From Nitrospira defluvii (GTDB lineage Bacteria > Nitrospirota > Nitrospiria > Nitrospirales > Nitrospiraceae), in NCBI RefSeq assembly GCF_905220995.1, contig NZ_CAJNBJ010000019.1, positions 56,939 through 120,938 on the forward strand: 64,000 bases of DNA, written 5' to 3'. Shown here piece by piece: positions 16,534-25,412 of this stretch. Made by a program: the position numbers and the translations under genes. The notes under the pieces were generated by a model that was not told the DNA's origin, searched no databases, and saw only the letters and a list, made by a program, of their open reading frames with translations. How positions within the stretch are numbered: the first letter of the stretch is position 1; the number at the start of each line of letters is the position of its first letter.

Positions 16534-17898
16534 TTACGGCCGTTTCAGCATGATGGCATCTTCGTAGGCCAGGGGCACCGGATGCGGATGCCGCAGTTGC
16601 CCGCTGCCGAATACCACATATTTCTCGCAGGTGAGTTGGTTGAGACCGATCGGTCCGCGCGCATGATGGCGGGCGGAACTGAGTCCGATATCCGCGCCGA
16701 ACCCCAGGCTGTCGCCGGCATTCAGCCGCGAGGACGCATTGACCAGGACGGAACCCGCATCGACCTCCCGGGTAAAGCGCATCGCGGACTCGTACGATTT
16801 GGTGACAATGACACAGGTATGACTGGGACCATGTTGGGCGATGTGCGCGAGGGCATCGTCGAACCCTGGCACCATCTTGATGGCCATGCTTGGTCCCTGA
16901 AACTGTTTGCGCCAGTCGCTCTCCTGTGCCGGCTTGACCGCCTTATGCCCGGTCATCAACATCTGCCCCATGAGGGACACCGTTTTCGGACAGCCGTAGA
17001 TATCGATCTTGAACTCGTCCAACAACCGAAGAATCAAGGCCGACAACAGCGGACGGGCGATCCCCTGATGGACCAGCAGTGTATCCAGCGAGTTGGGCGC
17101 CGAGGGATTTTGCACCTTCGAATTGACGACGATATTTTGCGCCAGAGGGATTTCGACATCATCGTCGATGTAGACGTGGGTGATCCCGCCGTCGTGACAG
17201 AGAATCGGCACCCTCGCCTGTTCCTGCACAACCTTGCGCAACCCGGCGCCGCCGCGCGGAATAATTGCATCCAACGCCTTGCCGGACTTGATCAACTCAA
17301 GCGCCGCTTCCTTCTCCGGTCGATCGATGATGGTGCAGGCACCCCGGGGAATCCCCGCCTCCGTCATGGCTGTGGTCAGCGCGGCGGCGATGATCTCCTG
17401 CGTGTGCGTCCAATCCGGCGACCCGCGGAACACACAGACATTGCCCGACTTCAAACAGAGTGCTATCGCCTCGATGGTTTCCAATGGAGACAATTCGGAA
17501 ATGACGCCGATGAGCCCGATCGGCACGCGCACCCGACCGACCTGCAATCCATTCGGTTCGTCGTGGCGCCCCAAGACCTCACCGAGCGGGTCCGGCAAGT
17601 CGGCGATGCGATGCAATCGATCCACCAACGCCTTCACGTCGTCGGCCGCCATGCGAATTCTCGCCACGGCGTCACGCACCCGTTCCCGGTTCTCGTATCC
17701 CGTCATGGACTTGCCCACCGCGTCCACATCCGTCTCATTCGCGGCAAGGATCGCTTCTTCCTTCTCCGCAATCGCCGCCGCCATGGCACGCAAGGCTGTC
17801 TCTCGGACCGGCCCTGTCAGCAACGACGTCGGACGGACCGCCTCACGAGCCGTCTTTAATACTTTATCAAGGTAAAGTTTAACTGGAACTTCAACCAT
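16534..17898 (-). CDS. proA: Glutamate-5-semialdehyde dehydrogenase
   Basis: 454 residues from MVEVPVKLYLDKVLKTAREA; an upstream start (17934) adds 12 poorly conserved residues. It reduces gamma-glutamyl phosphate to the semialdehyde in proline synthesis. Family marks: PIGLIGVISE, CVFRGSPDW, DAIIPRGGAGL, the catalytic Cys region ARVPILCHDGGITHVYID, NSKVQNPSAPNSLDTLLVH and the C-terminal LGFGADIGLSSARHHARGP. Length fits ProA (about 420) with a slightly long N-terminus. No proB is visible next to it. Confidence 0.93.
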   Translation of the reverse strand: MVEVPVKLYLDKVLKTAREAVRPTSLLTGPVRETALRAMAAAIAEKEEAILAANETDVDAVGKSMTGYENRERVRDAVARIRMAADDVKALVDRLHRIADLPDPLGEVLGRHDEPNGLQVGRVRVPIGLIGVISELSPLETIEAIALCLKSGNVCVFRGSPDWTHTQEIIAAALTTAMTEAGIPRGACTIIDRPEKEAALELIKSGKALDAIIPRGGAGLRKVVQEQARVPILCHDGGITHVYIDDDVEIPLAQNIVVNSKVQNPSAPNSLDTLLVHQGIARPLLSALILRLLDEFKIDIYGCPKTVSLMGQMLMTGHKAVKPAQESDWRKQFQGPSMAIKMVPGFDDALAHIAQHGPSHTCVIVTKSYESAMRFTREVDAGSVLVNASSRLNAGDSLGFGADIGLSSARHHARGPIGLNQLTCEKYVVFGSGQLRHPHPVPLAYEDAIMLKRP

Positions 17899-18084
17899 TG
17901 TGACCCCAAGGTGGTGAGACAGGTACGGTGACAATCCGGTGTGTATTCATAGAGTAGGGAAATCAGCACATCACCGGCATCACGGCAACACATTACGTTT
18001 CGCGCCGGACTATACCATGCGATTTTTTTGCGAGTCAAAGCGTGTCCGGCCACGGAATTGAGATCGAGCCATCAGGTCGCCGGC

Positions 18085-19356
18085 TTACCCCGAGCCGCTC
18101 TGCTTGCGTTGCTGTGCGGCCAACCATCGGCCAAGCCAGGCCCATAAGCCCATGAGCGGCACCAGTCCCCAGGCAATCTGCGCGGTCGTCACGCCAAGCG
18201 CCTTCACGCCAGACACCAGCCACCCCGTTGAGGCATCCCCGGCGCGCGAGATCGCCGTATCGATGAAATTCTTCGCTTTGTATTTCTCCTCACGACTGAC
18301 CACCGTGAACAGGACTTCGCGCGCCGGTTTGGACAGCGCATATTCCCCCACCCGGCGCAGCACGGAAAAGACGACATACAGCACCAGCCCAGGCCACAAG
18401 GCGATGCCCAAGAACCCCAGCAGACTGACTGCCGGTAGAAAGAGCAGCGCCACGACCAATCCGAACCGGGACACCACACGGTTCGTGATGAAGAGCTGAG
18501 TCAGCCATGTGAGGAGATTGGTCGTGAAATCCAGCATCGAGAAAAACCGCGTTCTGGCTTCCGGCTGATTGAAATGCTCGGCCACCAGACGCACCTGCTC
18601 GAAGTAGAGGAAGGTTGCGGTCATCGTCAAGCAGGTGAGATAGCCGCAGATCCCGAGCAGATAGGGCGAAGACCAGACGAGGCGCACACCGGCCAAAAAC
18701 CCACCTCCCAGCGGTTCGCCGCTGCTCTCGCGATGGAAGGCGGATCGGCTCCGACTCCACACCTCCAGCTTATAGATACAGAAGATACAGGCCGCCAGAA
18801 ACAGGGCCGAGGCGAGCATAAGCACAGGAACGGGAAAGATATAGGTCAGTCCGGTGGTGATGAGAGGACCGAACAGGGCCCCCGTACTGCCACCGGCCGC
18901 AATGACCCCGAAAAGTCGGGCGCCCTGGGCCGGCGTGAAGAGATCGGCCATGAAACTCCAAAACACCGACACCACGAACAGATTGAAGACCGACAGCCAC
19001 ACAAAGAATCCGCGGGCGATCCATTCCATAAACCGGCCGCCCGTCATCAACAGGTACAGCACCAGCAGGTTGGCAATGAAGAAGAGGTAGACGGCGAGCA
19101 ACAACCGGTAGCGAGAATACCGCGCGGACAACCAACCAAAGAGAGGCGTGACGGCCAGCAGGGTGAGGAACGTGCCCGTCATCATCCAGGGCAAATGCTG
19201 CACGCCCCCTTGGATCGCCATTTCATCGCGTACGGGACGAAGAATGTAGTAGCCGCAGAGCAGGCAGAAAAAATATCCGAAGGACCAGGCCAACGGCCAT
19301 AATTCCTGCGGCTCCGCCTGCACGAACCGGATCACTGATCGACGCCATCTCTCCAT
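18085..19356 (-). CDS. MFS-type / NTP-NDP exchanger-like membrane transporter
   Basis: About 423 residues from MERWRRSVIRFV; a TTG codon 36 bases upstream is the other option. About twelve membrane spans can be seen. The first (PLAWSFGYFFCLLCGYYILRPVRDEMA) and the loop DLFTPAQGARLFGVIAAGGSTGALFGPL match the bacterial branch related to ATP/ADP translocases that is usually annotated as an MFS or NTP/NDP exchange transporter. The substrate is unknown. It stands alone, divergent from the threonine aldolase gene. Confidence 0.8.
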   Translation of the reverse strand: MERWRRSVIRFVQAEPQELWPLAWSFGYFFCLLCGYYILRPVRDEMAIQGGVQHLPWMMTGTFLTLLAVTPLFGWLSARYSRYRLLLAVYLFFIANLLVLYLLMTGGRFMEWIARGFFVWLSVFNLFVVSVFWSFMADLFTPAQGARLFGVIAAGGSTGALFGPLITTGLTYIFPVPVLMLASALFLAACIFCIYKLEVWSRSRSAFHRESSGEPLGGGFLAGVRLVWSSPYLLGICGYLTCLTMTATFLYFEQVRLVAEHFNQPEARTRFFSMLDFTTNLLTWLTQLFITNRVVSRFGLVVALLFLPAVSLLGFLGIALWPGLVLYVVFSVLRRVGEYALSKPAREVLFTVVSREEKYKAKNFIDTAISRAGDASTGWLVSGVKALGVTTAQIAWGLVPLMGLWAWLGRWLAAQQRKQSGSG

Positions 19357-19478
19357 AGGGCTCAACGTGGGCGCAGTGTACCAGGCCTGCAATCCCGCGC
19401 ACGAAGAAAATTTGCTACAATGCCCCCCGCTCCGTTCAGTGACGCAACCGAGTCCCCCGTGGAGACAGGTCCTCGTTC

Positions 19479-20507
19479 ATGATTGACCTCCGTAGTGATA
19501 CGGTCACCAAACCGTCCCCCGCCATGCGCGAGGCCATGGCCCGTGCCGAAGTGGGTGATGACATTTACGGCGAAGACCCCACGGTCAACCGGCTGCAGGA
19601 TGTCGGCGCCGCCCTCGTGGGAAAACGCGCCGCGCTGTTCGTGCCCTCAGGCACGCTCGGCAATCAGCTGTGCGTCCGGGCGCAGGCCGAGCCAGGACGT
19701 GAAGTCATCGTTGAAGGTCAGGGCCATATCATCCGCTATGAACAGGGCGCGGCAGCGGCACTGGCGGGAGTGCAACTCCATTGGATCACCGGCCGGCACG
19801 GCCTCATGACCGCCGAGCAGGTCGAAGCGGCCATCCGGCCCACCGATCCCTACAGTATTCAAACCGCACTGATCTGTATCGAGAACACGCACAATGCGGG
19901 CGGCGGGACCATCTACCCGCTGGCCACCATCCAAGCCATCCGCGCTGTGGCGAGTGCCCACGGATTGCCCATGCACCTCGACGGCGCCCGTCTGTTTAAT
20001 GCGGTCGTCGCGTCAGGAGTTTCCGCCGCCGACTATGCGCGTCATTTTGAAACGGTCACCTTTTGCCTCTCCAAGGGACTGGGCGCACCAGCCGGGTCGT
20101 TGATCGCGACCGACGACCTTGCTCTGCTGGAACGGCTGCGACGCTTCCGCCGCATGTATGGAGGCGCGATGCGCCAATCCGGAATTCTGGCGGCTGCAGG
20201 ACTCTATGCGTTGGAACACCACGTTCAACGGCTCGCAGAAGACCATGCCCATGCCAAACGGCTGGCGGCCAGACTCGAACAGATCCCTGGGGTCTCCATC
20301 AACCCAGCCGTCGTGGAAACGAACATCCTGTTTTTTGAGGTGCACAGCCCACGGCTCTCGGCTCATGCCTTCGTTGCGGCCCTCCGGCAGGAAGGCGTAC
20401 TGCTGAACGCCGTGAGCCCACGAAGCTGTCGTGCCGTCACTCACCTGGACGTGTCGGCCCAGGCCATTGAGCAGGCGGCCGACGCCATCGCACGCGTACT
20501 CGCCTAA
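19479..20507 (+). CDS. ltaE: Low-specificity L-threonine aldolase
   Basis: 342 residues, normal for this PLP enzyme, which splits L-threonine or allo-threonine into glycine and acetaldehyde. MIDLRSDTVTKPSPAMREAMARA is the classic start. Further marks are GDDIYGEDPTVNRLQ, ALFVPSGTLGNQL, IENTHNAGGGTIYPL, HLDGARLFNA and the PLP-lysine region FCLSKGLGAPAGS. It starts at ATG after a GGAGACAGG stretch; an extended -10 (TTTGCTACAAT, about 19411-19421) lies 58 bases upstream. Confidence 0.94.
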   Translation: MIDLRSDTVTKPSPAMREAMARAEVGDDIYGEDPTVNRLQDVGAALVGKRAALFVPSGTLGNQLCVRAQAEPGREVIVEGQGHIIRYEQGAAAALAGVQLHWITGRHGLMTAEQVEAAIRPTDPYSIQTALICIENTHNAGGGTIYPLATIQAIRAVASAHGLPMHLDGARLFNAVVASGVSAADYARHFETVTFCLSKGLGAPAGSLIATDDLALLERLRRFRRMYGGAMRQSGILAAAGLYALEHHVQRLAEDHAHAKRLAARLEQIPGVSINPAVVETNILFFEVHSPRLSAHAFVAALRQEGVLLNAVSPRSCRAVTHLDVSAQAIEQAADAIARVLA

Positions 20508-20523
20508 TCGCCTGGTCTTTACG

Positions 20524-20552
20524 TTGACAGGTCGCCTGCCCGCTCATATACA
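20524..20552 (+). promoter_or_regulatory. Sigma-70 promoter, near consensus
   Basis: TTGACA (20524-20529), a 17-base spacer, then TATACA (20547-20552) followed by AT. The predicted start of transcription is near 20560, giving a leader of about 27 bases to the GTG start of the small gene at 20587. It is one of the closest consensus matches in the window. Confidence 0.78.
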
Positions 20553-20586
20553 ATGCAGGCACGCGCAGCGAAGCTAAGAGGAATGA

Positions 20587-20814
20587 GTGTCACTCCACGC
20601 CGTCTCGTTTCAACAGATCAGCCGCATTCTTGACCTGACCGATGCCTTGGGCATCAATCGCGAATGGGTGGAAATTCCCCTCTCACCGGAAAGCCCGGGG
20701 ATCGTCCGCAAACTTCCTAATGGAAAACTTGAGATTATCGTGGATGCCGACCAGCCGTTCGACACGTGGCTCGGCACCTTGGAGCAACAGATACGACGTG
20801 TGCAGGCCGCCTGA
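20587..20814 (+). CDS. Small conserved-looking protein, unknown function
   Basis: 75 residues from a GTG with AGAGG five bases upstream and a near-consensus promoter before it. The sequence (LGINREWVEIPLS, GIVRKLPNGKLEIIVDADQPFDTWLGTLEQQIRRV) reads as a compact cytoplasmic alpha/beta protein without membrane or signal segments. I do not recognise a family. It is followed after 18 bases by a nucleotidyltransferase-domain gene, and the two end in a strong hairpin terminator, so they form a two-gene operon. Confidence 0.68.
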   Translation: MSLHAVSFQQISRILDLTDALGINREWVEIPLSPESPGIVRKLPNGKLEIIVDADQPFDTWLGTLEQQIRRVQAA

Positions 20815-20832
20815 CCACGTCGAAGGGTAGAT

Positions 20833-21639
20833 ATGGACTCACACCTGACCGATTCGTTACCGCAATCGACGCCCACTCTTCCTTCGTCGGAAGAGCTGAA
20901 GGCCGAGTTACTCGACATTCCCGAACCACCCGAGATGCCTCCCGCCGTCCCCCCGCCAGGCTATGAAGACGCGGTCACAGGCGCCGTGAAATACATTCGC
21001 GCGAAACGCGGAGGCGATTTGGTCGGCATCATTCTGGTCGGGTCCGGCGCCCGTCGCGCCGTGACGGCCCACAGCGATATCGATCTCATCGTGCTGGTCA
21101 AGGGGCCGGCCGACGCGCAGGAGATGATCCGCGTGGGAGATCGGCTGGTCGATATTCGGTATGGCGAGCACAAGACCGTGGCCGAGGATCTCGCCTATTC
21201 CACCCGTCTGGCGCCATTACTCCGGAAGGGACGGATTCTGTACGACCACGAAGACATCGCCGCCCAACTGATCGCCAAAGCTGCGCAACGGTTTCGCCAG
21301 GGCCCGCCGGCCGCAGGGATTCATGAACGCATCCGCCTCAAGGCCGAATGTCTACATTGGTTGGGCAAGGTGGAGGACCTGCGCGACCGACCCAACACGG
21401 CACAATATCTCCTGCAATTGTTCTTTGAAGACTGTGTGTCCGCGTTCTTTCGTCTTCGCGGACTCTGGTACACGGCACCGGTCGACACGCTGCGTTTCCT
21501 CGCGTCCCGCGACGCGGCGCTTGGAGAGTTGGCCAGCCAGTTTTTGAGCGCAGCGACCCTGCACGACCGCCTCACCATCGGTCGCCGCTTTGCCGACACC
21601 CTGTTTCGCGAGATTCCCCTTCCGCCCCGCGTGGACTGA
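20833..21639 (+). CDS. Nucleotidyltransferase-domain (MNT/kanamycin type) protein
   Basis: 268 residues. Residues about 60-120 contain IILVGSGARRAVTAHSDIDLIVLVKG, the GSxxR...SDIDL signature of the polymerase-beta-like minimal nucleotidyltransferases, with a third acidic position in LVDIRYGEHK. The C-terminal half is helical (HERIRLKAECLHWLGKVEDLRD, YLLQLFFEDCVSAFF), recalling the HEPN-like or four-helix domains that often accompany such enzymes, here possibly fused. Toxin-antitoxin MNT proteins are much shorter, so a stand-alone AMP- or nucleotide-transferase is as likely. Substrate unknown. Confidence 0.78.
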   Translation: MDSHLTDSLPQSTPTLPSSEELKAELLDIPEPPEMPPAVPPPGYEDAVTGAVKYIRAKRGGDLVGIILVGSGARRAVTAHSDIDLIVLVKGPADAQEMIRVGDRLVDIRYGEHKTVAEDLAYSTRLAPLLRKGRILYDHEDIAAQLIAKAAQRFRQGPPAAGIHERIRLKAECLHWLGKVEDLRDRPNTAQYLLQLFFEDCVSAFFRLRGLWYTAPVDTLRFLASRDAALGELASQFLSAATLHDRLTIGRRFADTLFREIPLPPRVD

Positions 21640-21667
21640 CAAGGCCGCCACCAACAAGGCGGCCTTG
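21640..21667 (+). terminator. Intrinsic terminator after the nucleotidyltransferase gene
   Basis: CAAGGCCGCC and GGCGGCCTTG form a perfect 10-bp stem with an 8-base loop, beginning right after the stop codon, followed by TGTTTG. The U-tract is short but the stem is very strong. It ends the operon driven by the promoter at 20524. Confidence 0.65.
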
Positions 21668-21790
21668 TGTTTGCGTTCGTGCCCGACCGTGATACCATCA
21701 GCCATCCGCCAAACCGGCATCGCCACACGCCGCGCGAGGCCGACTCACGACCAGTCATCACACACCGGGACTCACCAGAGAGGATGACCT

Positions 21791-22684
21791 ATGGAATTAG
21801 GATTTGTCGGGCTGGGCAAGATGGGGATGAACATGGTGACACGCCTGCGGCAGGGTAACCACCGCATCGTGGCCTACGACCGCGCACCGGAAGTCGTCGC
21901 ACAGGCAAAGCGTACCGGATGTATCGGCGCAACCTCGCTGAGCGATCTCGTCTCACACCTGACCGCGCCTCGCGCCGTCTGGATCATGGTGCCGTCTGGA
22001 GCGCCGACCGAAGAGACCATCCAAGCGGTTGCCGCGCTGCTGCAACCGGGCGATACCATCATTGACGGCGGCAACACCCGCTTCCATGACGATACACGAC
22101 GCGCAACCGAGTTGAAGGCGCGAGGCATTCACTACGTCGATGTCGGCACCAGCGGAGGCATCTGGGGACTGACGGTCGGCTATTGCTTGATGATCGGCGG
22201 CGAACAGGAGCCGGTCCAGCGGTTGACCCCCGTCTTTCAAACATTGGCGCCGGAACAAGGGTGGGCCCACATGGGGGGCCACGGCGCCGGCCACTACGTC
22301 AAAATGGTCCACAACGGCATCGAGTACAGCATGATGCAGGGCTATGCCGAAGGATTCGAACTCATGGCGAAAAGCGAGTACCGCCTCGACCTGGGCAAAA
22401 TCGCCGACTTGTGGATGCACGGCAGCGTGGTCCGCTCCTGGCTGTTGGAATTGGCCGTCGGCGCCTTGAAACAGGACCCCAAACTCGAACAGCTGAAGGG
22501 GTACGTGCAGGACTCCGGCGAAGGACGATGGATGATTCAGGATGCCATCGACAAAGACGTGCCGGTGCCGACCCTGACGGCGGCGCTGTTCACCCGCTTC
22601 CGTTCACGGCAGGAAGAATCGTTCGCGGAAAAAATGCTGGCGGCCCTGCGCAACGCCTTCGGCGGACATAGTGTCCGTCGCTGA
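21791..22684 (+). CDS. gnd: 6-phosphogluconate dehydrogenase, short form
   Basis: 297 residues, the length of the short (often NAD-linked) type rather than the 470-residue E. coli form. ELGFVGLGKMGMNM is the GxGxxG dinucleotide fold. VDVGTSGGIWGL and GHGAGHYVKMVHNGIEYSMMQGYAEG carry the substrate-binding and catalytic Lys/Asn residues. It converts 6-phosphogluconate to ribulose-5-phosphate. The zwf gene follows after 24 bases, so the two steps of the oxidative pentose phosphate path are co-expressed. An AGAGAGGATG stretch precedes the ATG. Confidence 0.92.
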   Translation: MELGFVGLGKMGMNMVTRLRQGNHRIVAYDRAPEVVAQAKRTGCIGATSLSDLVSHLTAPRAVWIMVPSGAPTEETIQAVAALLQPGDTIIDGGNTRFHDDTRRATELKARGIHYVDVGTSGGIWGLTVGYCLMIGGEQEPVQRLTPVFQTLAPEQGWAHMGGHGAGHYVKMVHNGIEYSMMQGYAEGFELMAKSEYRLDLGKIADLWMHGSVVRSWLLELAVGALKQDPKLEQLKGYVQDSGEGRWMIQDAIDKDVPVPTLTAALFTRFRSRQEESFAEKMLAALRNAFGGHSVRR

Positions 22685-22708
22685 CCTTCACCAAGGAAGA
22701 TCGAGACC

Positions 22709-24253
22709 ATGTCCTCCCCTACGACCCCGCTCGACTGCAAACCCGTGCCGGAATCCGTACCGCCCGTTGAACCCTGCACCCTGGTGATTTTCGGTGGCTC
22801 GGGCGACTTGGCCCGTCGGCGCCTGATTCCGGCGGTCTATAACTTACTACTCGATGGTCTCTTGCCGGCTAAATATGCGGTGATCGGGCTGGGCCGGAAG
22901 CCGATGACCGACGATGAGTTCCGCACCATGGTGCGGGAAGGAGTCGTCAAACATTCGCGACAGGCATTGGTCCAGGAGACCTGGGACGCGTTCCAATCCC
23001 ACCTGTTTTACATTCAAGGGGAAAACGAAGATCCGCAGACGTACCATGCGCTCCGTGCCAAGGCCGAACAGGTCGAACGGGATATGCACCTGCCAGGAAA
23101 CCGGATTTTTTATCTCAGCATCCCCCCCAGCTCCTTTGCCTCCGTCTGTGAAGGATTGGCTCATTCGGGACTCGCAACCTCGGCGGACACGGCTCCCCCC
23201 TACTCGCGCATCATCGTCGAAAAACCGGTGGGCCGTGATCTCGCCTCGGCTCGGGAGATCAACGAGGTAACCGGGAAGGTATTCGATGAATCCCAGATCT
23301 TCCGGATCGACCACTATCTTGGCAAAGAGACGGTGCAGAACCTCATGGTCGTCCGCTTCGCCAACAGCATTTTCGAACCGATCTGGAACCATAAATACAT
23401 CGACCATGTGCAGATCACCGTCAGCGAATCGGAGGGCGTGGGCACCAGAGCCACCTACTATGAGGAAGCTGGGGCGTTGCGGGACATGATCCAGAATCAT
23501 CTGCTCCAACTGTTGTGCCTCGTCGCCATGGAGCCTCCCTACTCACTCGACCCCGACGTGGTACGAAATGCCAAGATGGAGGTGCTGCGCTGCCTTCGAC
23601 CCATCGTCGGCCAGGATGTCGCGCAGTATACGGTTCGCGCACAGTATGCGGAGGGCACCGCACATGACCAGCCCGTGCCTGGCTACCGCCGGGAGAAGGG
23701 GGTGAATCCCAACTCTATCACGGAAACCTACGTCGCGGTCAAAGCGTTCGTCGAAAACTGGCGCTGGTCCGGCGTGCCCTTTTACCTGCGCACCGGAAAG
23801 GCCCTCCCGAAACGCGCCAGTGAAGTCGCCGTGCAATTCAAGGACATTCCCCAGATTCTCTTCAACGCCAATCCGGCACAGCCGCAACCAGCCAATGTGC
23901 TGACCCTGCGAATTCAGCCGGACGAAGGCCTTTCGCTCCGAATTATCTCGCGCGTGCCCGGCACCCGCGCGCAAACCCATCCGGTGGAGATGGACTTCCA
24001 ATACAGCGACGTGTTCGGATGCCCGTCTCCGGAAGCCTATGAACGGCTGCTGCTCGATGTGATGGCCGGCGACGCCTCACGCTTCATGCGGCGCGACGCG
24101 GTGGAGGCCTCCTGGGACTGGGTCACAAAAATTTTGGATGGGTGGGCTCAACAGAAACTTCGCTGGTTGCCGGAATACCCGGCTGGAACCTGGGGCCCCG
24201 TGGAAGCGGAACGGATGATTCAAAACGACGGCCGGAACTGGCGCATGTTGTAG
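22709..24253 (+). CDS. zwf: Glucose-6-phosphate 1-dehydrogenase
   Basis: 514 residues, usual size. TLVIFGGSGDLARRRLIPAVYNL is the NADP-binding fold, RIDHYLGKETVQN is the substrate signature containing the catalytic His region, and YYEEAGALRDMIQNHLLQLL and FYLRTGKALPKR follow in the expected order. It oxidises glucose-6-phosphate to the lactone and makes NAD(P)H. An AAGGAAGATCG site precedes the ATG. It forms an operon with gnd and ends 26 bases before the convergent thioredoxin gene. Confidence 0.96.
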   Translation: MSSPTTPLDCKPVPESVPPVEPCTLVIFGGSGDLARRRLIPAVYNLLLDGLLPAKYAVIGLGRKPMTDDEFRTMVREGVVKHSRQALVQETWDAFQSHLFYIQGENEDPQTYHALRAKAEQVERDMHLPGNRIFYLSIPPSSFASVCEGLAHSGLATSADTAPPYSRIIVEKPVGRDLASAREINEVTGKVFDESQIFRIDHYLGKETVQNLMVVRFANSIFEPIWNHKYIDHVQITVSESEGVGTRATYYEEAGALRDMIQNHLLQLLCLVAMEPPYSLDPDVVRNAKMEVLRCLRPIVGQDVAQYTVRAQYAEGTAHDQPVPGYRREKGVNPNSITETYVAVKAFVENWRWSGVPFYLRTGKALPKRASEVAVQFKDIPQILFNANPAQPQPANVLTLRIQPDEGLSLRIISRVPGTRAQTHPVEMDFQYSDVFGCPSPEAYERLLLDVMAGDASRFMRRDAVEASWDWVTKILDGWAQQKLRWLPEYPAGTWGPVEAERMIQNDGRNWRML

Positions 24254-24279
24254 GAACAGCCGGGCACGGAGCCTCCGTT

Positions 24280-24594
24280 TCACGCAAGAGGCAGTTGCCG
24301 TCGAATCTCATCCTTCTTCCCGATTCCGCCGATAAAGCGGGAGAACGTTCCCTTTTCGAACAACGCGAGTGCGGGCAAGGAGCTGATCTCCAGCTCCGCG
24401 GGGATCTGAAAGTTTTCCTGCACGTTCATCTTCACGATTTTCACGGCCGCCCCCAACTCCCCGTGCAATTGCTCCAGCTGCCTCAACAGCGCGAGGCAAT
24501 GCCCACAACCAGGCTGCCAGAACTCAACCAGCACCGGCATGGAGGCCTGCTCCACTTCACGTGCGAAGTTTTGATCCGTCACCTCCTCGATCAT
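24280..24594 (-). CDS. Thioredoxin-like protein
   Basis: 104 residues, the normal thioredoxin length. VLVEFWQPGCGHCLALLRQLEQL has the active-site pair Cys-Gly-His-Cys, which is the PDI-type sequence rather than the CGPC of thioredoxin, and suggests a more oxidising potential. SSLPALALFEKG supplies the cis-Pro. There is no signal peptide. Its ATG overlaps the stop of the upstream esterase gene (ATGA), so the two are translationally coupled. Confidence 0.85.
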   Translation of the reverse strand: MIEEVTDQNFAREVEQASMPVLVEFWQPGCGHCLALLRQLEQLHGELGAAVKIVKMNVQENFQIPAELEISSLPALALFEKGTFSRFIGGIGKKDEIRRQLPLA

Positions 24595-25262
24595 GGATGT
24601 GCCGCGCCCGAGGGGGAAGAACCGAGCAGAGACGAATCGTCGGCAAACAGGCGCTCATACGCCAACCGGCCGAACAGGTGGTAGCCGGAGGTCGTGAGAT
24701 GGAGTCCGTCATTCGAGTACGGCTGCGCGAGCATGAGGGAGTCCGGGTCGGCCGTCTCCGTGAAGAGGTCGAGATACCGCAAGCCCTTCGAGCCGGCATA
24801 CTCTGCAATCAAGGCGTTCAATCGTTGACGACGCTGAATGTGTTGCGCAAGCCACGCGGCGGCCTCCGGATTCTCTCCTCCCAGTTCAACACGGATCGAC
24901 GGCACGGTCACGGGAACCGGCACCACTGAATTCGCCCGCGCCAGTTCATACATCTTGAGCAAGTTGCGCATGATCTCAGCCGGATCGGCATTCCATCCGA
25001 GATCATTTGTTCCCCCGAGGATGATCACCACCTGAGGACGACGATCGAGGACGGCGGCACGAAACCGGAGCACCATTTCACCGGTCACCTCACCGCAGAC
25101 CGCACTGACCTCAACCAGCCCCCGTCGGCCCAGGCGCTCCTGCAAGACCTGACCATAGGGTGCGTCTTCCGCAGCAGGGTTCGACGGGCTGGGCACTTGG
25201 TATCCAGCCGTGAGGCTGTCACCGAAACAGAGAATGAGTGGGAGTCGCGTGCCAGAAACCAT
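24591..25262 (-). CDS. GDSL/SGNH esterase (TesA-like)
   Basis: 223 residues. LILCFGDSLTAGYQVP carries the nucleophile Ser of block I, VVIILGGTNDLGWN carries the Asn of block III and DGLHLTTSGYHLFG carries the Asp-x-x-His of block V, the complete SGNH set. Members hydrolyse lysophospholipids, thioesters or short esters. It lacks the signal peptide of E. coli TesA, so a cytoplasmic location is likely. It is the first gene of a pair with the thioredoxin-like gene. Confidence 0.87.
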   Translation of the reverse strand: MVSGTRLPLILCFGDSLTAGYQVPSPSNPAAEDAPYGQVLQERLGRRGLVEVSAVCGEVTGEMVLRFRAAVLDRRPQVVIILGGTNDLGWNADPAEIMRNLLKMYELARANSVVPVPVTVPSIRVELGGENPEAAAWLAQHIQRRQRLNALIAEYAGSKGLRYLDLFTETADPDSLMLAQPYSNDGLHLTTSGYHLFGRLAYERLFADDSSLLGSSPSGAAHP

Positions 25263-25375
25263 GGAGGGATTCTACTGTCAGGGCTGAGGCGACGCAATCC
25301 CGGGAATTCGCCGGTCATCGACTCGCGCCGACGTTGACGCCACGCGCTTGAGCCCTGCGCAGAGCGGCTATTTTC

Positions 25376-25404
25376 TTGACGAAGACACAGCCTCGCGATA
25401 CGAC
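25376..25404 (+). promoter_or_regulatory. Possible sigma-70 promoter of the HEAT/HD-GYP pair
   Basis: TTGACG (25376-25381), a 17-base spacer and TACGAC (25399-25404). The -35 is good, the -10 only fair. It would leave almost no leader before the ATG at 25413, so it is a tentative call. Confidence 0.35.
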
Positions 25405-25412
25405 TGACTCTT

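Noticed and set aside
16582..17859. Long plus-strand open frame (425 codons)
   Set aside because: Antisense of proA. High GC keeps the opposite frame open; the sequence has no motif.
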